A stretch of 64,000 nucleotides of DNA from Xestospongia muta (GCA_963693285.1 OY848918.1:17521067-17585066), one strand, 5' to 3'; counted from the first letter of the stretch, positions 26,015 through 39,900 are shown. Notes: generated from the sequence alone by a model not told the origin. Numbers and translations: made by a program.

Positions 26015-26165
26015 TGATACATTGTGGGTGTGGTTTACAAGGACAACAGTGTCTATCTTCTATATAAGGTAAAGTCTGATTTTTGTTGTAATATTATTAT
26101 TTTATGTAGGGGTAATGATCTGTTCTACTATAGTCTCTCTGTTTTGTCTTCTAAGATTTGTTTAT
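26015..26165 (-). repeat. Relic of the (GA)n-array unit
   Basis: Read on the minus strand this matches the unit of the 5838-7110 array: the motifs tgtaaaccacaccca, gactttacctta and ctacataaaataataatatt are recognisable in the same order, followed by the tail near the agacagag block. It lies just after the N gap and has no GA tract. Confidence 0.6.
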
Positions 26166-27739
26166 AATCATTATTAGCTATTATAATATTATTGACTATC
26201 AAGTTTGATTACACTATCTACATATCCCTAACAATACAAAGTTTTGCATCACATCACATTGTGTATGTCCATCAACTTATGAACACATGCACAACACATG
26301 AATGTGATGTGTCACAATGTAAGGATAGAATTGATTTCTATCTTGTTGTTCCTAGCAGTGCATTCAAGTCAATCTGATTTCAATTAACATGTGTTCACAC
26401 ATACCAATGTGTTTTATGGCAGAGGAGAAACTTATTGAGGCTGTTTGTTGTTTTCATTGCTTGTAACAAGTATCTAGCCAAAGCTACAAGGATCCAAGAC
26501 AAAGAGAAAACACATAAAAATAAGTGGCTAACCAGGTAACTGAAACTGAAACTCTCCTTGTTGGAGACATTGAATAAATATAGGACACACCCACCTTGTT
26601 CTTTATTTCTATTGCCTTCTTCATTATCTGTAAAGCAAAGCAAGCAGCAACACTTCAGTCTCCATTTTGCACTAATTGACTTTATAATAACGAGGTGGGT
26701 TTTTACATGACATGAGTCTGCTTGTTTATTTGAACAATATTGGCACTATGCTATGCTACATGACAAAATGCCAAGAATGCATCTTGGTACATATACAAGT
26801 GTATTTTTGTGTACCCACCTTAACTGTTACATTATTCTCTTCATCATCAATTCATTATGAGTGTTTTATTCTACAGGAAGATATAATGCACTAGTGATAC
26901 TACTGATACTAAGAAAGTAGTAGTTCTTTTAAGATATATACAATTTATAAAGGTATTGTAATCCTTTTATCTACTTCATCTATCTATGTGTATGTTAGTA
27001 CTTATTACTATATGTATATTTGTGACCATAAATACAAAAATGATACCTAATGTGTAAACAAATTTTGAACAAACACTTCTATAGAATTATTGATTATTTT
27101 GTATTTATCATTTCCAGTAAGACAATGTAATCATAAAGGTCAATAATTGAGCTTGTTATCTACTGAATTTGAATAACTTCCTATTCAAGATGGCTGCATA
27201 GTAACAAGTTGTATGCAAGTACTTGTTTGAAATTTGTTTGCATGTAAGATACCATTTTGATATTTGTTGCTACATTTTTATAATCAATCCATAATTCTTT
27301 TATTTGTCTTTTTGTCCATTTTTTTGTTGTTAACACTTTTATCTATCCTTTTATCTATTAGATCCAGTACTCAAGATACAACTCACAACATAATGAAGTA
27401 CTCAATGTGACATTATGTGTAATAACCTGTTCATTTTGTGATCAATACATACCTAAGTTATCATAAACTGGACTTTTTAAAATACATAAGAACCTACATA
27501 TACTTACAATACATTTATATATTTACTAGTTCATGAAATGATATAGTAATAAAACAAAGTAAATGTATTATATGTACCATATATTATAATGACCAGTGTT
27601 CATAATGGAATCATAAGATTGATTGATGTCCTTGATGATTAAGAAATCATCCATAACTTCAGTCTTGTGGTCTACTATGAAATAGAATCCCAGGAACCTT
27701 GGAATGTCATTTGGATAAAGGGTACTCTATCTGTGCAAC
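26166..27739. other. Spacer, no confident gene
   Basis: A minus-strand frame at 26395-26643 (82 codons) has a hydrophobic centre and might be a membrane-protein exon, but it has no recognisable family. Nothing else was identified. Confidence 0.35.
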
Positions 27740-28013
27740 TTTTTTGATTTAACTAAAGCATTTGACTCAGTTCCACATCAATCACTTCTTGATGTACTTT
27801 TTTCACTTGACATTCCTTATCACCTAATGGTTTGGCTTCAAAGCTATCTCACACTTTGATCTTAGCAGGTTGTTGTTGATGGCTGTTCCTCTTCTAAGTC
27901 TACCGTCCTATCTGGTGTTCCTCAAGGCTTGAATCTTGGACCACTTCTTTTCATTTTGTATGTGAATGACATATTCCAGTTACCTTTCTCCTCAACTTCA
28001 TCCATCATCCTAT
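27740..28013 (+). pseudogene. LINE reverse-transcriptase fragment
   Basis: One forward frame reads FFDLTKAFDSVPHQSLL, then MVWLQSYLT, VVVDGCSSSKSTVLSGVPQG and GPLLFILYVNDI. These are conserved blocks of non-LTR reverse transcriptases of the CR1/jockey kind, including the AFDxV metal-binding block and the SGVPQG block. Two stops interrupt it, and the FADD-type catalytic block that should follow is missing because the sequence passes into the right arm of the inverted duplication at about 28014. Confidence 0.85.
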
Positions 28014-28276
28014 TCTCTTTATTATATTCCCTTCTATGTCCCAGTATATGGTAAATAGCTTAGAGAGACTGGGGACACATACACCACGAATTCCTAACAG
28101 CCATGTGGCAGGTCCAATTTTTAACACTTTTAATTTTTCGGGTTAATTATAATAACACTATATACAAGTACATTTGTAAATACAAAACTAAAATGTATAT
28201 GAATTTATAAGATATTAGTAAATATAGTAATTTTTACTGAAAACAATATGTATTAACTTTATTATGTAGTTTCTAC

Positions 28277-28441
28277 CTCAAAGTTGTTTATTTTCACAAT
28301 ACAAATAAGATATTGATTTCCTTTAATGACTGCAGTCTCCTCTTTCTCCTTTACAGAGAGAAAAAGTACTTCTTCAATAAGTTCATCTCTTTCAACAGCA
28401 ATCAATTTCTCTTTCCTTTGTACTAGTGTATCAACTACAAC
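28277..28441 (-). pseudogene. Orphan copy of the unknown gene's penultimate exon
   Basis: Reverse-complement copy of the exon at 20632-20796 with the same acceptor; the donor reads gtagaa. The next exon (22087-22200 in the original) lies outside the duplicated segment, so this copy has no known partner exon and cannot give the same protein end. Confidence 0.5.
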
Positions 28442-31400
28442 CTATGGAAAAGATCATAGTTATTTTACACATATACATTCCTATACTTATAACATATGGA
28501 AATATAACCTAGTTGTAAAGGACAATTTAAGGGATACTCTAAAACAATACCTATAGTTTATAAACATACTTGATGTCCATATTTTGTCAGAGTATTTCTA
28601 GTTCTACTAAATACAATACTCTAATCAGTTTCTAGCAAGTAACAAACTTATATCATATAATATCTATCAATGGAATAGATATACTTTAAAGGAAGCAATG
28701 AAAATATTTGGTAACCAATTTTGAATTAAGACTGCTATTAACATTGGCATGTGTTATAAGTGAAGACTCAATGATGTTGATGATGATATCTTATGTTCAA
28801 CCTGAAAAGAATATAAAAGAGACAGAAAATAATATGTTACTAACATTTATAATAGAACAATGAAATATCTCACATCACAAAAGGACATATACAATAAGTC
28901 TAATGTACATTGGCTGTTTTTAATGAGTTTAGTAACTATTTAGTTTCACACGACTTCCTTCATTTCAGAGTATTAAATGACCTTTCTCTATTATTTAATA
29001 GATAAGATTCATCACTACTAGACTTCACTTACCATGTCATTATGATGTATAAAGTCAGACACAGCTGCTGTCAGAGATATGATATATTAAGAGATGTTCA
29101 CTAACGGAAAAATAATATTGAAATAATGTAGATAGTCAGGTGTAATAGTGAATGACACACAATATAACAAGTTAGTTGATATTAATTTTCTGTTACAATT
29201 TGTTACTCCATAATATGGACTGTTTAAAATCATGTGTTCATTCATACTCTGAAGATTATCAAGACAGTGTTTTGTTTTGATATATTCATTAATGTCATTT
29301 GTATTATCAGATCTTGTGATATACTTTAAGTTTTCATATCTTCTACTTCTTCATGATTTCATTCTATTACTTGACATGTTACTACAAACATCAATGGAGA
29401 CATAGAATTTGGTTCTCCTTAACATTATTGTTATTTTTGTAGAGTTGGTTGGTATAAGTTGTATAATTAATATATTTAAGTTCTAATGTTAATAGTTTAT
29501 GGTCTAGGATATTGTATTAATTTCTTATTAAAGTATGCACTTCCTGTGCCGTACAAATAGCTACTACCTATATAACATATATTAGAGAATTATTAGTCTC
29601 CATTTTGCATACAATCTACTTACATAGATATAATGTTGATGTTAATAAAGATTATTATATGTACTATCAATATTAGAAGAACATCTTCTCAAATTCATTG
29701 CTTCATACTTTAAAGGACTATATCATCTAAAGTAAGTAGTAAAACACTTTGTGGATGACTGGAGTGTCTAAATGCAACTATAACATAGTTAATTGTATTG
29801 ACATGTAATTAAGATTCCAAATATGGTCATGCAGTGAGCAATAGTTCCTTCCTTCTTAGTTAAAACTTATTAATTATGCAAAATATGTTCAGTTATGTCC
29901 ATGTAGGATGTTTGATAATATAAGATTTGTATATCGGAATTTCAGTATTAATGTTACTTTTCATTTCTTTCAATATTATAAATACTGGAGATTTGTCAAA
30001 TATATCAGGGAATTCAGGTTCATGTCTATATCATATTGCAATACTAATGGAATCCTTTCTTAACCACAAAAATATTTGTATTGTGTGGTCTCATACTGGC
30101 TGGACAGTCAATGATTTGAGGTGGGAGGACGGAAATTACATTGGCTACGTGTCGTCAAGCTCAAATGTTACCATGGTTTATGAAGTAATTCAATTTTACA
30201 ATATTTAGTTGTATTGAGTTTAGGATAATGTGGAAACAGGCCAATATCAAATGAAGTAACTCCTGTTGTCATTATAGATTTGTATATAAAGTAATAGTAC
30301 TTATTATCTGTTGCTTCTATGCTGTAATAATACATATAACATTTCTATGTTTCTTTGCTTCGTACACATTTCCAAAATAATTATTATAAATTTGTTCCGT
30401 ATTAATAAAATCCATACATATAATATGATGCTGACAGTACTGATACAGAAGTAGATCATCTGGCTCTTATCAAAGTCTTTGGAATAATAAATGGTTCACA
30501 CCAGTAAAACGTAATCAGTTACTTTAACAACTAACTTGTTCACTAACTTATAAAAATGAAGAATTATGGAACCTAGACTTTATTTAATTTGCTCACTGTA
30601 TGATGTCTATATATGATATACTATTACAAAGCAAAAAATTATATTTCACATTAATTTGGATTACATAATAATCCATTTATGCATACTACAAATTTGTTGT
30701 TAAGATATAATAACTTTAGAGTGATAACATCAGAAGATATCAATCATGAATGTGTGATGGATTTCCACATAGATAAAAGAATTGTGTTCTCGCTTATAAT
30801 CCAGCTTTAGATTATTTTTATATTGACAGTTTGTTTATTGAATATGGCAATTTTTTGGACATTAGGAGCAGGTATTGTTTAATGTTTTAATGATTATTAT
30901 TATATTGTGAACTACAAGAGAGCTATAATAACTTTTGGTGGAAATATAATTATATTACTGTGCACATGAATCAGCAAGACCTAATTGTATATATACAAAA
31001 CGTCCTGTATATAAATAATCTATTATGGGATGAACAACAATTTGGAGGATTAGAAAGATAATGTAGTAGTAGTACTAAGATGTTGTTGTTTATAAAGATT
31101 AGCTTTCTTATATCTAAAACAACTAAGAATGATTTTGCAAAGGTTAAAATAAACTCAGCATGTAATATACGATCAGTAGAACTATACGGTACATATATAT
31201 CAAAATAATCCATAAACACTTAGCTATTTATAAATATTTGGTGCTGAAGCAGTATAGTCAATATTTACAGCAGTCTTAAATATAACCATGGTCACATCCT
31301 TAACATATTTACCTTTTGAAAATTTTATTTATTACAAAAGGAAAATTGATATTATTTTCATTTCTATATAAAATAGTCATGTGACTAGTTTATAAAATAT

Positions 31401-31693
31401 TATAATTAATGATGTCAGACTAGGAAACATACACAGAATGATGTCATGTACAGAAAGTATCATTTTATCTACTGTTACTGTAATATCATGACTAAAGTTG
31501 ATATTGTATATATAATGAGGTTACTATGTGGTTCAAGTTTTAATGTACAATTGGAACTAAATTAGAATTGTCAACAAGTCGTAATAGACATAAATTGAAA
31601 TTGTGTTAGATAAATAAACAATTAATATTGTTTGCGTATATATGCACATGTATAATATAGTCTTCTTTAAAAGATATAGCACTTTAAGCTTGT

Positions 31694-31879
31694 CACTGTA
31701 AAAATTGATTTGTTGATTTAACTAATATATTGTTATACAGGTTGCATATAGCAAACTTAATATGATGTGAAAATAAACATAACACTGTTTTTATTACTAA
31801 TGTACTAATAGCTACATAAACAATAGTACATTGGTAATCAAAACTGTGTTATATCTATTTTCACATCATATTAGTTTAC
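31694..31879. mobile_element. Palindromic MITE, first part, split by transposon A
   Basis: Begins CACTGTAAAAATTG like the intact left-arm copy (17067-17309) and ends with gtttac immediately before transposon A. The remaining 63 bp, starting with a second gtttac, are at 44857-44919. Confidence 0.8.
31874..31879. other. 6-bp target-site duplication of transposon A, left
   Basis: gtttac directly before the TAT end; the same six bases follow the ATA end at 44857-44862. The uninterrupted left arm has this hexamer once (17124-17129, reverse complement). Because the flanks are partly palindromic, 8 or 10 bp is also arithmetically possible if the element ends are drawn two or one bases shorter. Confidence 0.8.
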
Positions 31880-33282
31880 TATGAGAGGTAATTAGTGCCA
31901 AAATAACCACATTAAAAAGGCTAGTGAAATCTTACAGAGGGTAGTCAAGTTTTAAATAAGGTGGTGGTTTTTTAAAATAGGGTAGTGGATTTTTAAAAAT
32001 AGGTCAGTGGTTTTTAATGTAGTAGCATCTAAAAAGGGTAGTCCTTTTGTGCAAATGATAGTCTATTTTGAAGTAGGGTAGTGTCTTTAGAAGTAAGATT
32101 GTGTCTTTCAATGTGATAACATTCAATAAGTTTGTGTTTTTTAAGTTGTATAGTATCTATCAATGTAAAATATTTTTTTGTCTTGTAAAATGACGGTCTA
32201 TTTAAAAAAGAGTAGTGTTTTACAGATACAATACTGAGCTTGAGTTCTTTTACTGAATGATAACATTCAAATAGAATATATAGTCTATTATAAATATAGG
32301 GTAGTGTTTTAGAAATCAGTATAGTGTTTTCAAAGTGATAAGATTATAATTTTTAAATTGTGTAAAATGATGGTCTACTTTAAATAAGACAAATCTTTTA
32401 GAAATAGGATAAAGTCTTTGGAGCAAAGTAAAGACTGTTACAAGATTGTATGGTTGATAAATACAGGGGTTGGGTTGAGGGGGCTGGCTCCAGATATTAG
32501 GGAATTTGAATGTCTTCAGAGTGCAATGTAAATGTTCCAAGAGCAGTAGTATTTATCTCTAGTTTAACACAGGTACATGTACATGTATATTTGTTATTTC
32601 AAGACAACAATATTGCTCAATGTACCTAATTGATGATCACATTATTGTTATTCAAATGTCAGAAATGCTGTTGTCCCAACTCTACACAGAAGATATAATG
32701 TTTCCATTGAGTCAGAGTAAGCATAAAAAGACAATGACTTAAATTAACTAGCAAGGTGAGTTCAAGACTGACAATTCCCTTTGCTAAAAACCTTCAAATC
32801 TATTTTCTCAAGGGTTTGGAGTGCTCCTAAAGTCTAACAATGAAGTATAAATTGAATACAGAATGTCATCACCATGTTCGTGTTATCGTGGCAATCTGAA
32901 GTTGATTAGACTTATAATACCACTAGTATATACAACCTTATCGACTCCTCATTATCCGTATGCATGAGCTTCATTGTTCAATTATCATTCTTCATTATCT
33001 GTTTTCGGCCTGCTTTATCTCTGTCTCCTCTCTCTCTCTCTCATGACATATTATTATATATTAAACTTTAACATTTATTTATCATATTTCCTTAGTTTCA
33101 TATCAATCTAACAACTCTTATTTAATTGAAATTATTAAAACAGTCTGTGCATGCACAATCACCAGGTAGTCATTTGGCTGTCACAAATATTAACTGTTAT
33201 TACACTATTGTTTAATAAAAATGGGTGTTGTGTACTCGATACCAAAACATCCAAACGTGGTATCGAAGCATAAAGTATCCCA
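31880..33282. repeat. Terminal inverted repeat, left, transposon A
   Basis: Pairs with 43440-44856 in reverse complement, with indels. The inner limit is where gcataaagtatccca (left) pairs with tgggtactctatgc (right). Near the inner end a segment containing ggtttggagtgct and aatgaagtataaattgaata (32815-33080) is repeated further in (33288-33510), an internal duplication of part of the repeat. Confidence 0.8.
31920..32330. repeat. Subterminal GGGTAGTG repeats, transposon A left end
   Basis: A motif of the form (A)GGGTAGT followed by a T-run recurs about every 25-60 bp: near 31936, 31978, 32037, 32074, 32210 and 32298, with variants between. The mirror set (cactaccct) is present in the right repeat and in both ends of B. 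Clustered subterminal motifs usually bind the transposase; that role is inferred. Confidence 0.6.
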
Positions 33283-33487
33283 CCCAGGGTTTGGAGTGCT
33301 GCAAAGAATCCCAAAGTAGAACCCGTCTTGAACAAACAATGAAGTATAAATTGAATACAGAATGTTATCACCAAATTCTCTTTATTGGAGCAATTTGAAT
33401 TTGATTATACTAACAATACCACCAGAGTCTACTACATTATCAGCTCCTCATTATCTCTACAGCCCACTATGTCTCTGTTTCTGTCCA

Positions 33488-33599
<112 letters not shown>

Positions 33600-33967
33600 T
33601 TACACATTCAACAATTTTCCTTCACTGTGTCTCTCTTTTATTATGTACAATTTTCCTTTTTATTGAACTCTGTGCTGACTTTGAATATAACATTGTTATA
33701 ATATAATTATAAAGTTTAACATGTGTTTATCAATCTAATTACTATTTCTTTAGTTTCATATAGATCAATCTAACAACTACTTTATTTTACAATAATAGTT
33801 GAAATCATCATTACAAAGATGACAAAGGGATTTATTGATGTAGCATGTAGTCATTTGATATGGATAGATATCCATACATGGCTGCCTTCCTTTGCTTACA
33901 ATCTTGGACCAACTAGCAAAGTGAGTTTAAGTCAGACTCTCCTTTAGGAATAATTCCAATTCAGACA

Positions 33968-36095
33968 TTCAGACAGATAATCAGGTTAGCAGTCAAATAG
34001 TCAGTCAAATAATCAATCAGATAGTTAGTGAAAAGGTCAGATAGTCATTTAAATGATTAGTGAAGAAGTCAGTTGGAGACTCATTCAGATATTGGTCAGA
34101 TAGTCTGTCAGAATGTCAGTCAGATAGTCTGTTAGATAGTCAGTCAGATAATCAATCAGATAGTTCATGAAAGAGTCAAATAGTCAATGAAATAGTAAGT
34201 CAGACAGTCATTTGGATCAGATAGTCAGTCAATAGTCAATCAAGTAGTCAATCAACTGTTGAAGTGTCAGTCAGATTATGAAAGAAAATGTTACCATATT
34301 ACTATTATATTTCAAATTTGCTACTTATACCAAATGTTAACATTTAGTCAATTGTGCCAAATAAAATATTTCTGGCAAATCTTTTATGAAATATAAATGT
34401 TTCTACAAGTAAATAAAACAATTTGTAATATGTAGGAATGGTAGTAAAAACATCTAAAACAAGACCAGAATAGATATGACAACATCAACATCCTTCCATA
34501 GTAGTCTCAAAATACCTACACTGAATTATTCATATTTATAAACTACTATTGCTGTATTGTGAGCATGTCACTAAAGCCCAATTTACTACATAATTATTTT
34601 TAAATTTCCTATGGTGTAAATGTTACTAAGACTATAATTATAGGGATGTTCAAGCTACTATTCCTACTCTCATCTTGTTTAAGATGTTTTTGCCAAATGC
34701 AATAAATTCTTTAGAATTTTTGAATTTATTTCTCTGTGTTATCTTTTATTCCAAATTTTGTTTCTCTGTCATTGATATATGTTCATAATGTTTGTTTCTT
34801 TCTTCATTTATTGGTTATAAATACAATTGACTATACAACAGAATTTCCCTATAATTTGTAATTATTAATTCTTGGCATAGCAACAGGGTCAATATGGTCG
34901 GTCAGTGGGTAAGCATGTGTGGAATCAGACCACTAACCATTCTGTTTCTTGTATGTGTTGTATTGTTGGTATTTTGTCCTGTGCTATTCTGTATTACAAT
35001 ACCTAGTATGCCATAAATAGTAACATTGGTTTTATATCTCTTGTGTTCATTGAATCTAAGAGAATACCACAGTGTGGTCAGTAATATTGCTTACTGTGGT
35101 TGGTCAATCAGAATGATCAGTTGGTTAGTCAGATTTGTTGCTCACAATGGACGTTCAATCAGTATGGTCAGTATGGTTAGTATGGTTAGAATGGTCAGGC
35201 GGTCAGTGTTGGTCAGTATGGTTAGTCAATAGTCATGTACATCAGTATGGTCAATAGAGTTGCCCAGTATAGTCAATCACTCAGTATGGTTTGAATGGTT
35301 AATCAGTCAGTGTTTGTTCAAAATGAGTATGGTCAGTCAGTGTTTCGTCAATATGGTCAATATGGCTGGTCAGTGTTGGTCAATATGGTCAATATGATCA
35401 GTTTTGTTACTTACTATCATCATTCAATCAATATGGTCAGTTGGTTAGTATGGTTGGTCAGTTTTGGTCAATATTGATTAGTGTTGGTTGGTATGATCAG
35501 TTGACTTGATCAGTCAAGGTTGGTCAGTATGGTCAGTGTTGGCCAGTATAGTCAGTAGAATTGCTCACAATGGACAGTCAATTAGTATGGTCAGTATGGT
35601 TAGAATGGTCAGTTGGTCAGTGTTGATCAGCATGGTCAGTCATGCGCATCAGTATGGTTAATAGAGTTGCCCAGTTAGTATGGTCTGAATGGTCAATCAG
35701 TCAGTGTTTGTTCAAAATGAGTATGGTAAGTCAGTTTTGGTATGGTTGGTTATTATTGTATGATAAGTATGGTCAATATGGTCAGTTGGTCAGTATGATC
35801 TGCCAATGCTCTTCAGTATTGTCAGTGTTTGGTTGGTATGGTCATGTAAGTTAGTATATGGTCAGTATGATCATTTCGTCTGTATGGTTGGTCAATTTTA
35901 GTCAGTATGATCAGTAGTATTGCTTACAATGGACAGTCAGTAATTATGGTTGGTCAGTCTTTTGTCAGTTTGTCAGCAAGGTTGGTTCAGTCAGTATGCT
36001 CAATATGCATGGTCAAAAGGTCAGTGTTGGTCAGTATGATTAGTAGCATTGCTTACTATGATTTATCAGTTAGTGCAGTCAGTATGGGTGGTCAA
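33968..36095. repeat. Degenerate GATAGTCAGT / GGTCAGTATG minisatellite, transposon A
   Basis: 33968-34275 is made of gatagtcagtca-like 12-mers, and about 35090-36095 of ggtcagtatggtcagt-like units with many variants. Non-repetitive AT-rich DNA lies between (34280-35080). The small open frames rich in Val-Ser-Met here come from the repeat. The matching tract in B is shorter and differs at its left part. Confidence 0.85.
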
Positions 36096-36887
36096 ACATT
36101 TTAATATCGATGTTTTTTTTAATTGTTTTTAATCATTTCATCAAAGTATCTAATCTTATGTCCGACAATGTAGGTTATGTAATTGTAGTTATGGTCTCTT
36201 CATGCAGACCGTGAAGTCAAGCCATCGGTTATACCACTTGTTTTATACATACCTCACACTGGTTTTATTTCTATCAGTGTTATAGAATACATTGTGTTAA
36301 TATGTTTTAAATCATATTATAATAATATCATTATCATTCCTCACCAAGAGCAAGTATGACAAGAATAATTGTTAAAGGTGAAAAGCAGGTTTCAGTGTGG
36401 ATCATGTCAAAGAAACTGTTCAGTGCAAAATCGATATGTATAGGATGCAAAGAGACCACGAAGAGTTAAGACTTGAAACAATACTAAGGTCAATTGATAA
36501 CCCAAACTATTGTTGATACTATTGGTGGAAAGACATCAAGTTGCTTGACAGTCGAAAAGTAAGTTGTATGCTGAAAGATTAGCTAAAAACTATTATAATT
36601 CCATAATGTTATCATTATTACTATTAGTGTTATTGTTATTGTTATTATTAATGTTATTATTATTATTTTGTTCTTGTTGTCTCAGCTTGAGCTTGATTCT
36701 GCCTCTTTTGGTCTGCATAGTGCAATGTATAGATTTTTGATGGAGTTTCAGTGCGTACTAATCTAGTATTAAAGCTGTTTGTCATATAGTGTATCTTGTA
36801 CTTCACATATATAATACTATCTCTACAATTGATTTAGCAATTTATGTCAGATAATTACATTTTTATTAATGTTAGTTATTCTTTTCA

Positions 36888-36898
36888 TTGGCGGGAAA
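36888..36898 (+). promoter_or_regulatory. E2F-like site upstream of the HECT gene (A)
   Basis: TTGGCGGGAAA, a full match to the usual E2F/DP consensus, lies about 80 bp before the ATG at 36980 in otherwise AT-rich DNA. It is kept in B at 51120-51130. Use by the host cell cycle is inferred, not shown. Confidence 0.45.
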
Positions 36899-36979
36899 TT
36901 ACCGTAAAACTAGACTTAAGCAAGACTTGGAGAGAAGAGATTGTTATTACAGTCAGAGAGAGACGAAGAGTACAGTGTC

Positions 36980-39900
36980 ATGGCAGATCAGACGAGGACA
37001 GGAGACCTTAGGCAACAAGTGTTGTCAATATATAATAGTTTGCTGAACGCTGTCGATGCGCTGGAGAGTCGACCTAGCGGTAGCGGGATCTCTAGATCTA
37101 GTGTACCCAGTTGTCGCGAAGCTAGTAACAGTGGGATATCAAGATTGTCAAGTGCTCTCGAACCTTCGCAGACTTCTTCCAGTTCCGAAATAAAACACTT
37201 ATTCCATTATAATACCAGCTTTGGGAAACATAGAAATTCGAAGGGAAGTGAGAGGCTAAGCAAAAAGAAAAAACTAAAAACTTGGTCACATACATTCGTT
37301 TGTTTAAGTTCCCCCACTCAAAATGAACCACCTGACAGTAAGACTAGAGCTAAGTTACAGCTAGCAAGTTTAGGAGAAAAGAGGTTGTCATTTTTTTACG
37401 ATGGGGGCCCAGAAGAGCTTCATGAAGAACTCATGCAACAATATCCTAAACTGTCTTCTGGAAGTGGTTATGAGTTGCTTCGTGCCAGTGGCAATCGTAA
37501 GCTTGAAATTATTCCTGTGCCACAGGAAGGATGCTCAGTCAATTTTCTGAGGAGTGTTGTGCACAGTGCCAAAGTGTATGTTCGTCCAATACAAAGAGAT
37601 TTAGACATGACCCCTTCTCCAAGTAATGTAAGTTTTATATGATGTTAAAAAAACAACAACAAATGTTTGGTTTTGTTTTATTAGCAATGGTCACCTGTAT
37701 TACGACAAGAAAAATGTCTAGAATGTGGCAATCTAGTTCCCCTTCACATGTTGAGAGAGCACCTTTTAGCATGCAAGTCAACTGTTACTGGTGAGTGCAT
37801 GTTTACACAAACACATATAATATAATTCACACGTAGAATGGGAGGGTCCAGTTTATGTTAAGCATATAGCAGGTTTAAATTTTTGGGAGTTCTTTGCTTT
37901 TTTTGTGAAGAGGAATAGTGGTAGTTTAATACAACGATATGAGTCTGATCTAATGAGAAGCTATATCAGCCCTACACTCATGGACAATGGTGGATGGTTT
38001 GTATGCATTTCATAACAGATTATATCAGATATGTCATGGTTCATTAATTGGTCAATATACATTATGCAAACCTACTAACTTGTGTAAAAAAATATCCTCA
38101 GGCCGATTGTTAATGAGGTTTTGTATAAGACATGTAGACTTCACATCATGTTACACACACATACACATGTGTATGTCATATCATAGTACATCTAATATTC
38201 TATATATATTTCATATAATTATATAGATGAAGTTCAATCAGCTTATGAGTCTGATGATAAAGAGATGGTCAGTGACAATTCAGTAGGCATTGAAGCAGAA
38301 GACATGGTAATGAGCTTATAATTGCTATGTGTCAGCTACCTCATGTGTTGGCCTTTAGAGTGAAGACGATGATTCTATGCTCCAGTATGCAATCCAGGTA
38401 AGTCGTCAAGAGGCAAGTCTTACAGACCCAAGGTTAGTAGCAGGTTATGATGTATATTATTATTAATCAACTTTTATCTAGCTATTTTCAATCTTGTGAA
38501 ATTAGCAGTATTGACGAAGTTATCACTTTGCTTAGACAAAATTTAATTGACAAATGCTTCACAATGGTAATTAGTAGAACCAATGTTCTTGAAGAATTTT
38601 TTCGGAGGACTGATAAAAAGTCATTTGACCCATCAAAGAAGCTAAGAGTAAGTATGTTCTTTGATTTCATTGACTTCCCATTACATCCATGTAGGTGGAG
38701 TTTGTTGGTGAAGATGGGATTGATACAGGTGGTCTGACTAGGGAACTGTTTACACTTCTTGTTAAGGCTATTTCTCCTAAATATGTTCAAAATGGTTATC
38801 TTCTTCATGATTCCATTGCTCTTCGAGTAAGCATATACTAAGAATAATTCAAGTAATTAAATTTGTTATGCAGGACTGGGTGTATTACAAATTGGGACAA
38901 CTTGCATCTATGTGTTTAGTGCAAGGAGGTGCTGGATTTAACATTCTCTCTTTGGCTGTATTTGACTATATATGTGGTAAAGACATATCAAATATCATAA
39001 TCCCTTTTGAAGACGTAATGCATCTTCAAGAAAAAGAACTATTTAATGAAGTAAGTAGATATGTTCTTGTAGGATATGCATTGCATATTAATATTATTTG
39101 GTTTAGTTGTCTAAATATGTATTAGTTTCTTGACAACCATTGACTTATAACTAGAACACATGTGGATCTAAGCACATCATATATACCTTGACATGAGACT
39201 CATATAATAGGAATGTGCCACTATAGCTAATATGAAGATACTATTTTTGTGAGGTTTCATGTTAAATCTAGCATGTTTATTGCAGTAGACATGCTGTTAC
39301 TTTAAACATGTAAATTGTGACCTTGTTATATTACATGATGTCATGATATTATTTTTTATTTAATTTCAGATACAATGTGTGTCAACATTAGATGAACTAA
39401 AGAATGTATACTCAATACACTTTGACACACTAAGTGACTGTGGTATAACAAAGCCAACCAGTTTATTAACACTAGAAGACAAACGGGTAGTAGTCCAATC
39501 TATTGCACAGTATCATTGCTTATTAAGACATAAGGCAGAGCTCGACCAATTCAGTGATGGTCTGGCAACATTAGGTACCAGAGATGCCATAAGAAAGTAC
39601 CCTGTTATATTGTCGAAATTTTTCACCAACTGTAACATCACACTTACAGCAGGTAAGAAAATTCATATGCACAATAAATCTGTATAGACAGCAAGTGTTT
39701 GTATGTATTCTAAGAGATCATTACGTTGTTATGATGACTGTTATTATACTATGCAGACTTGATAAAGAATCTCTTTAAGAGGGTCATCTATTCTGAGGTT
39801 GGCTGCAATGAGAGGACGAGAGAAGAATGTACTTACATCTATTTCATAGATTACTTGGAAGAATGTGAAGAAGGTATACAAGATTTACACTTTTTGTTTG

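Larger units (their letters stand above)
28015..31879. repeat. Right arm of inverted duplication, inner part
   Basis: Reverse complement of 17124-21058, with scattered differences. It starts at attatattcccttctat near 28023 and runs to the 6-bp site gtttac at 31874-31879, where transposon A interrupts it. The arm resumes at 44857. Apart from the exon copy at 28277-28441 no gene is recognised; the frames at 29927-30208 and 30971-31219 mirror those of the left arm. Confidence 0.9.

Noticed and set aside
35026..36104. Val-Ser-Met-rich small open frames
   Set aside because: They arise from the GGTCAGTATG minisatellite; no start context or conservation beyond the repeat. Same for 49874-50336.
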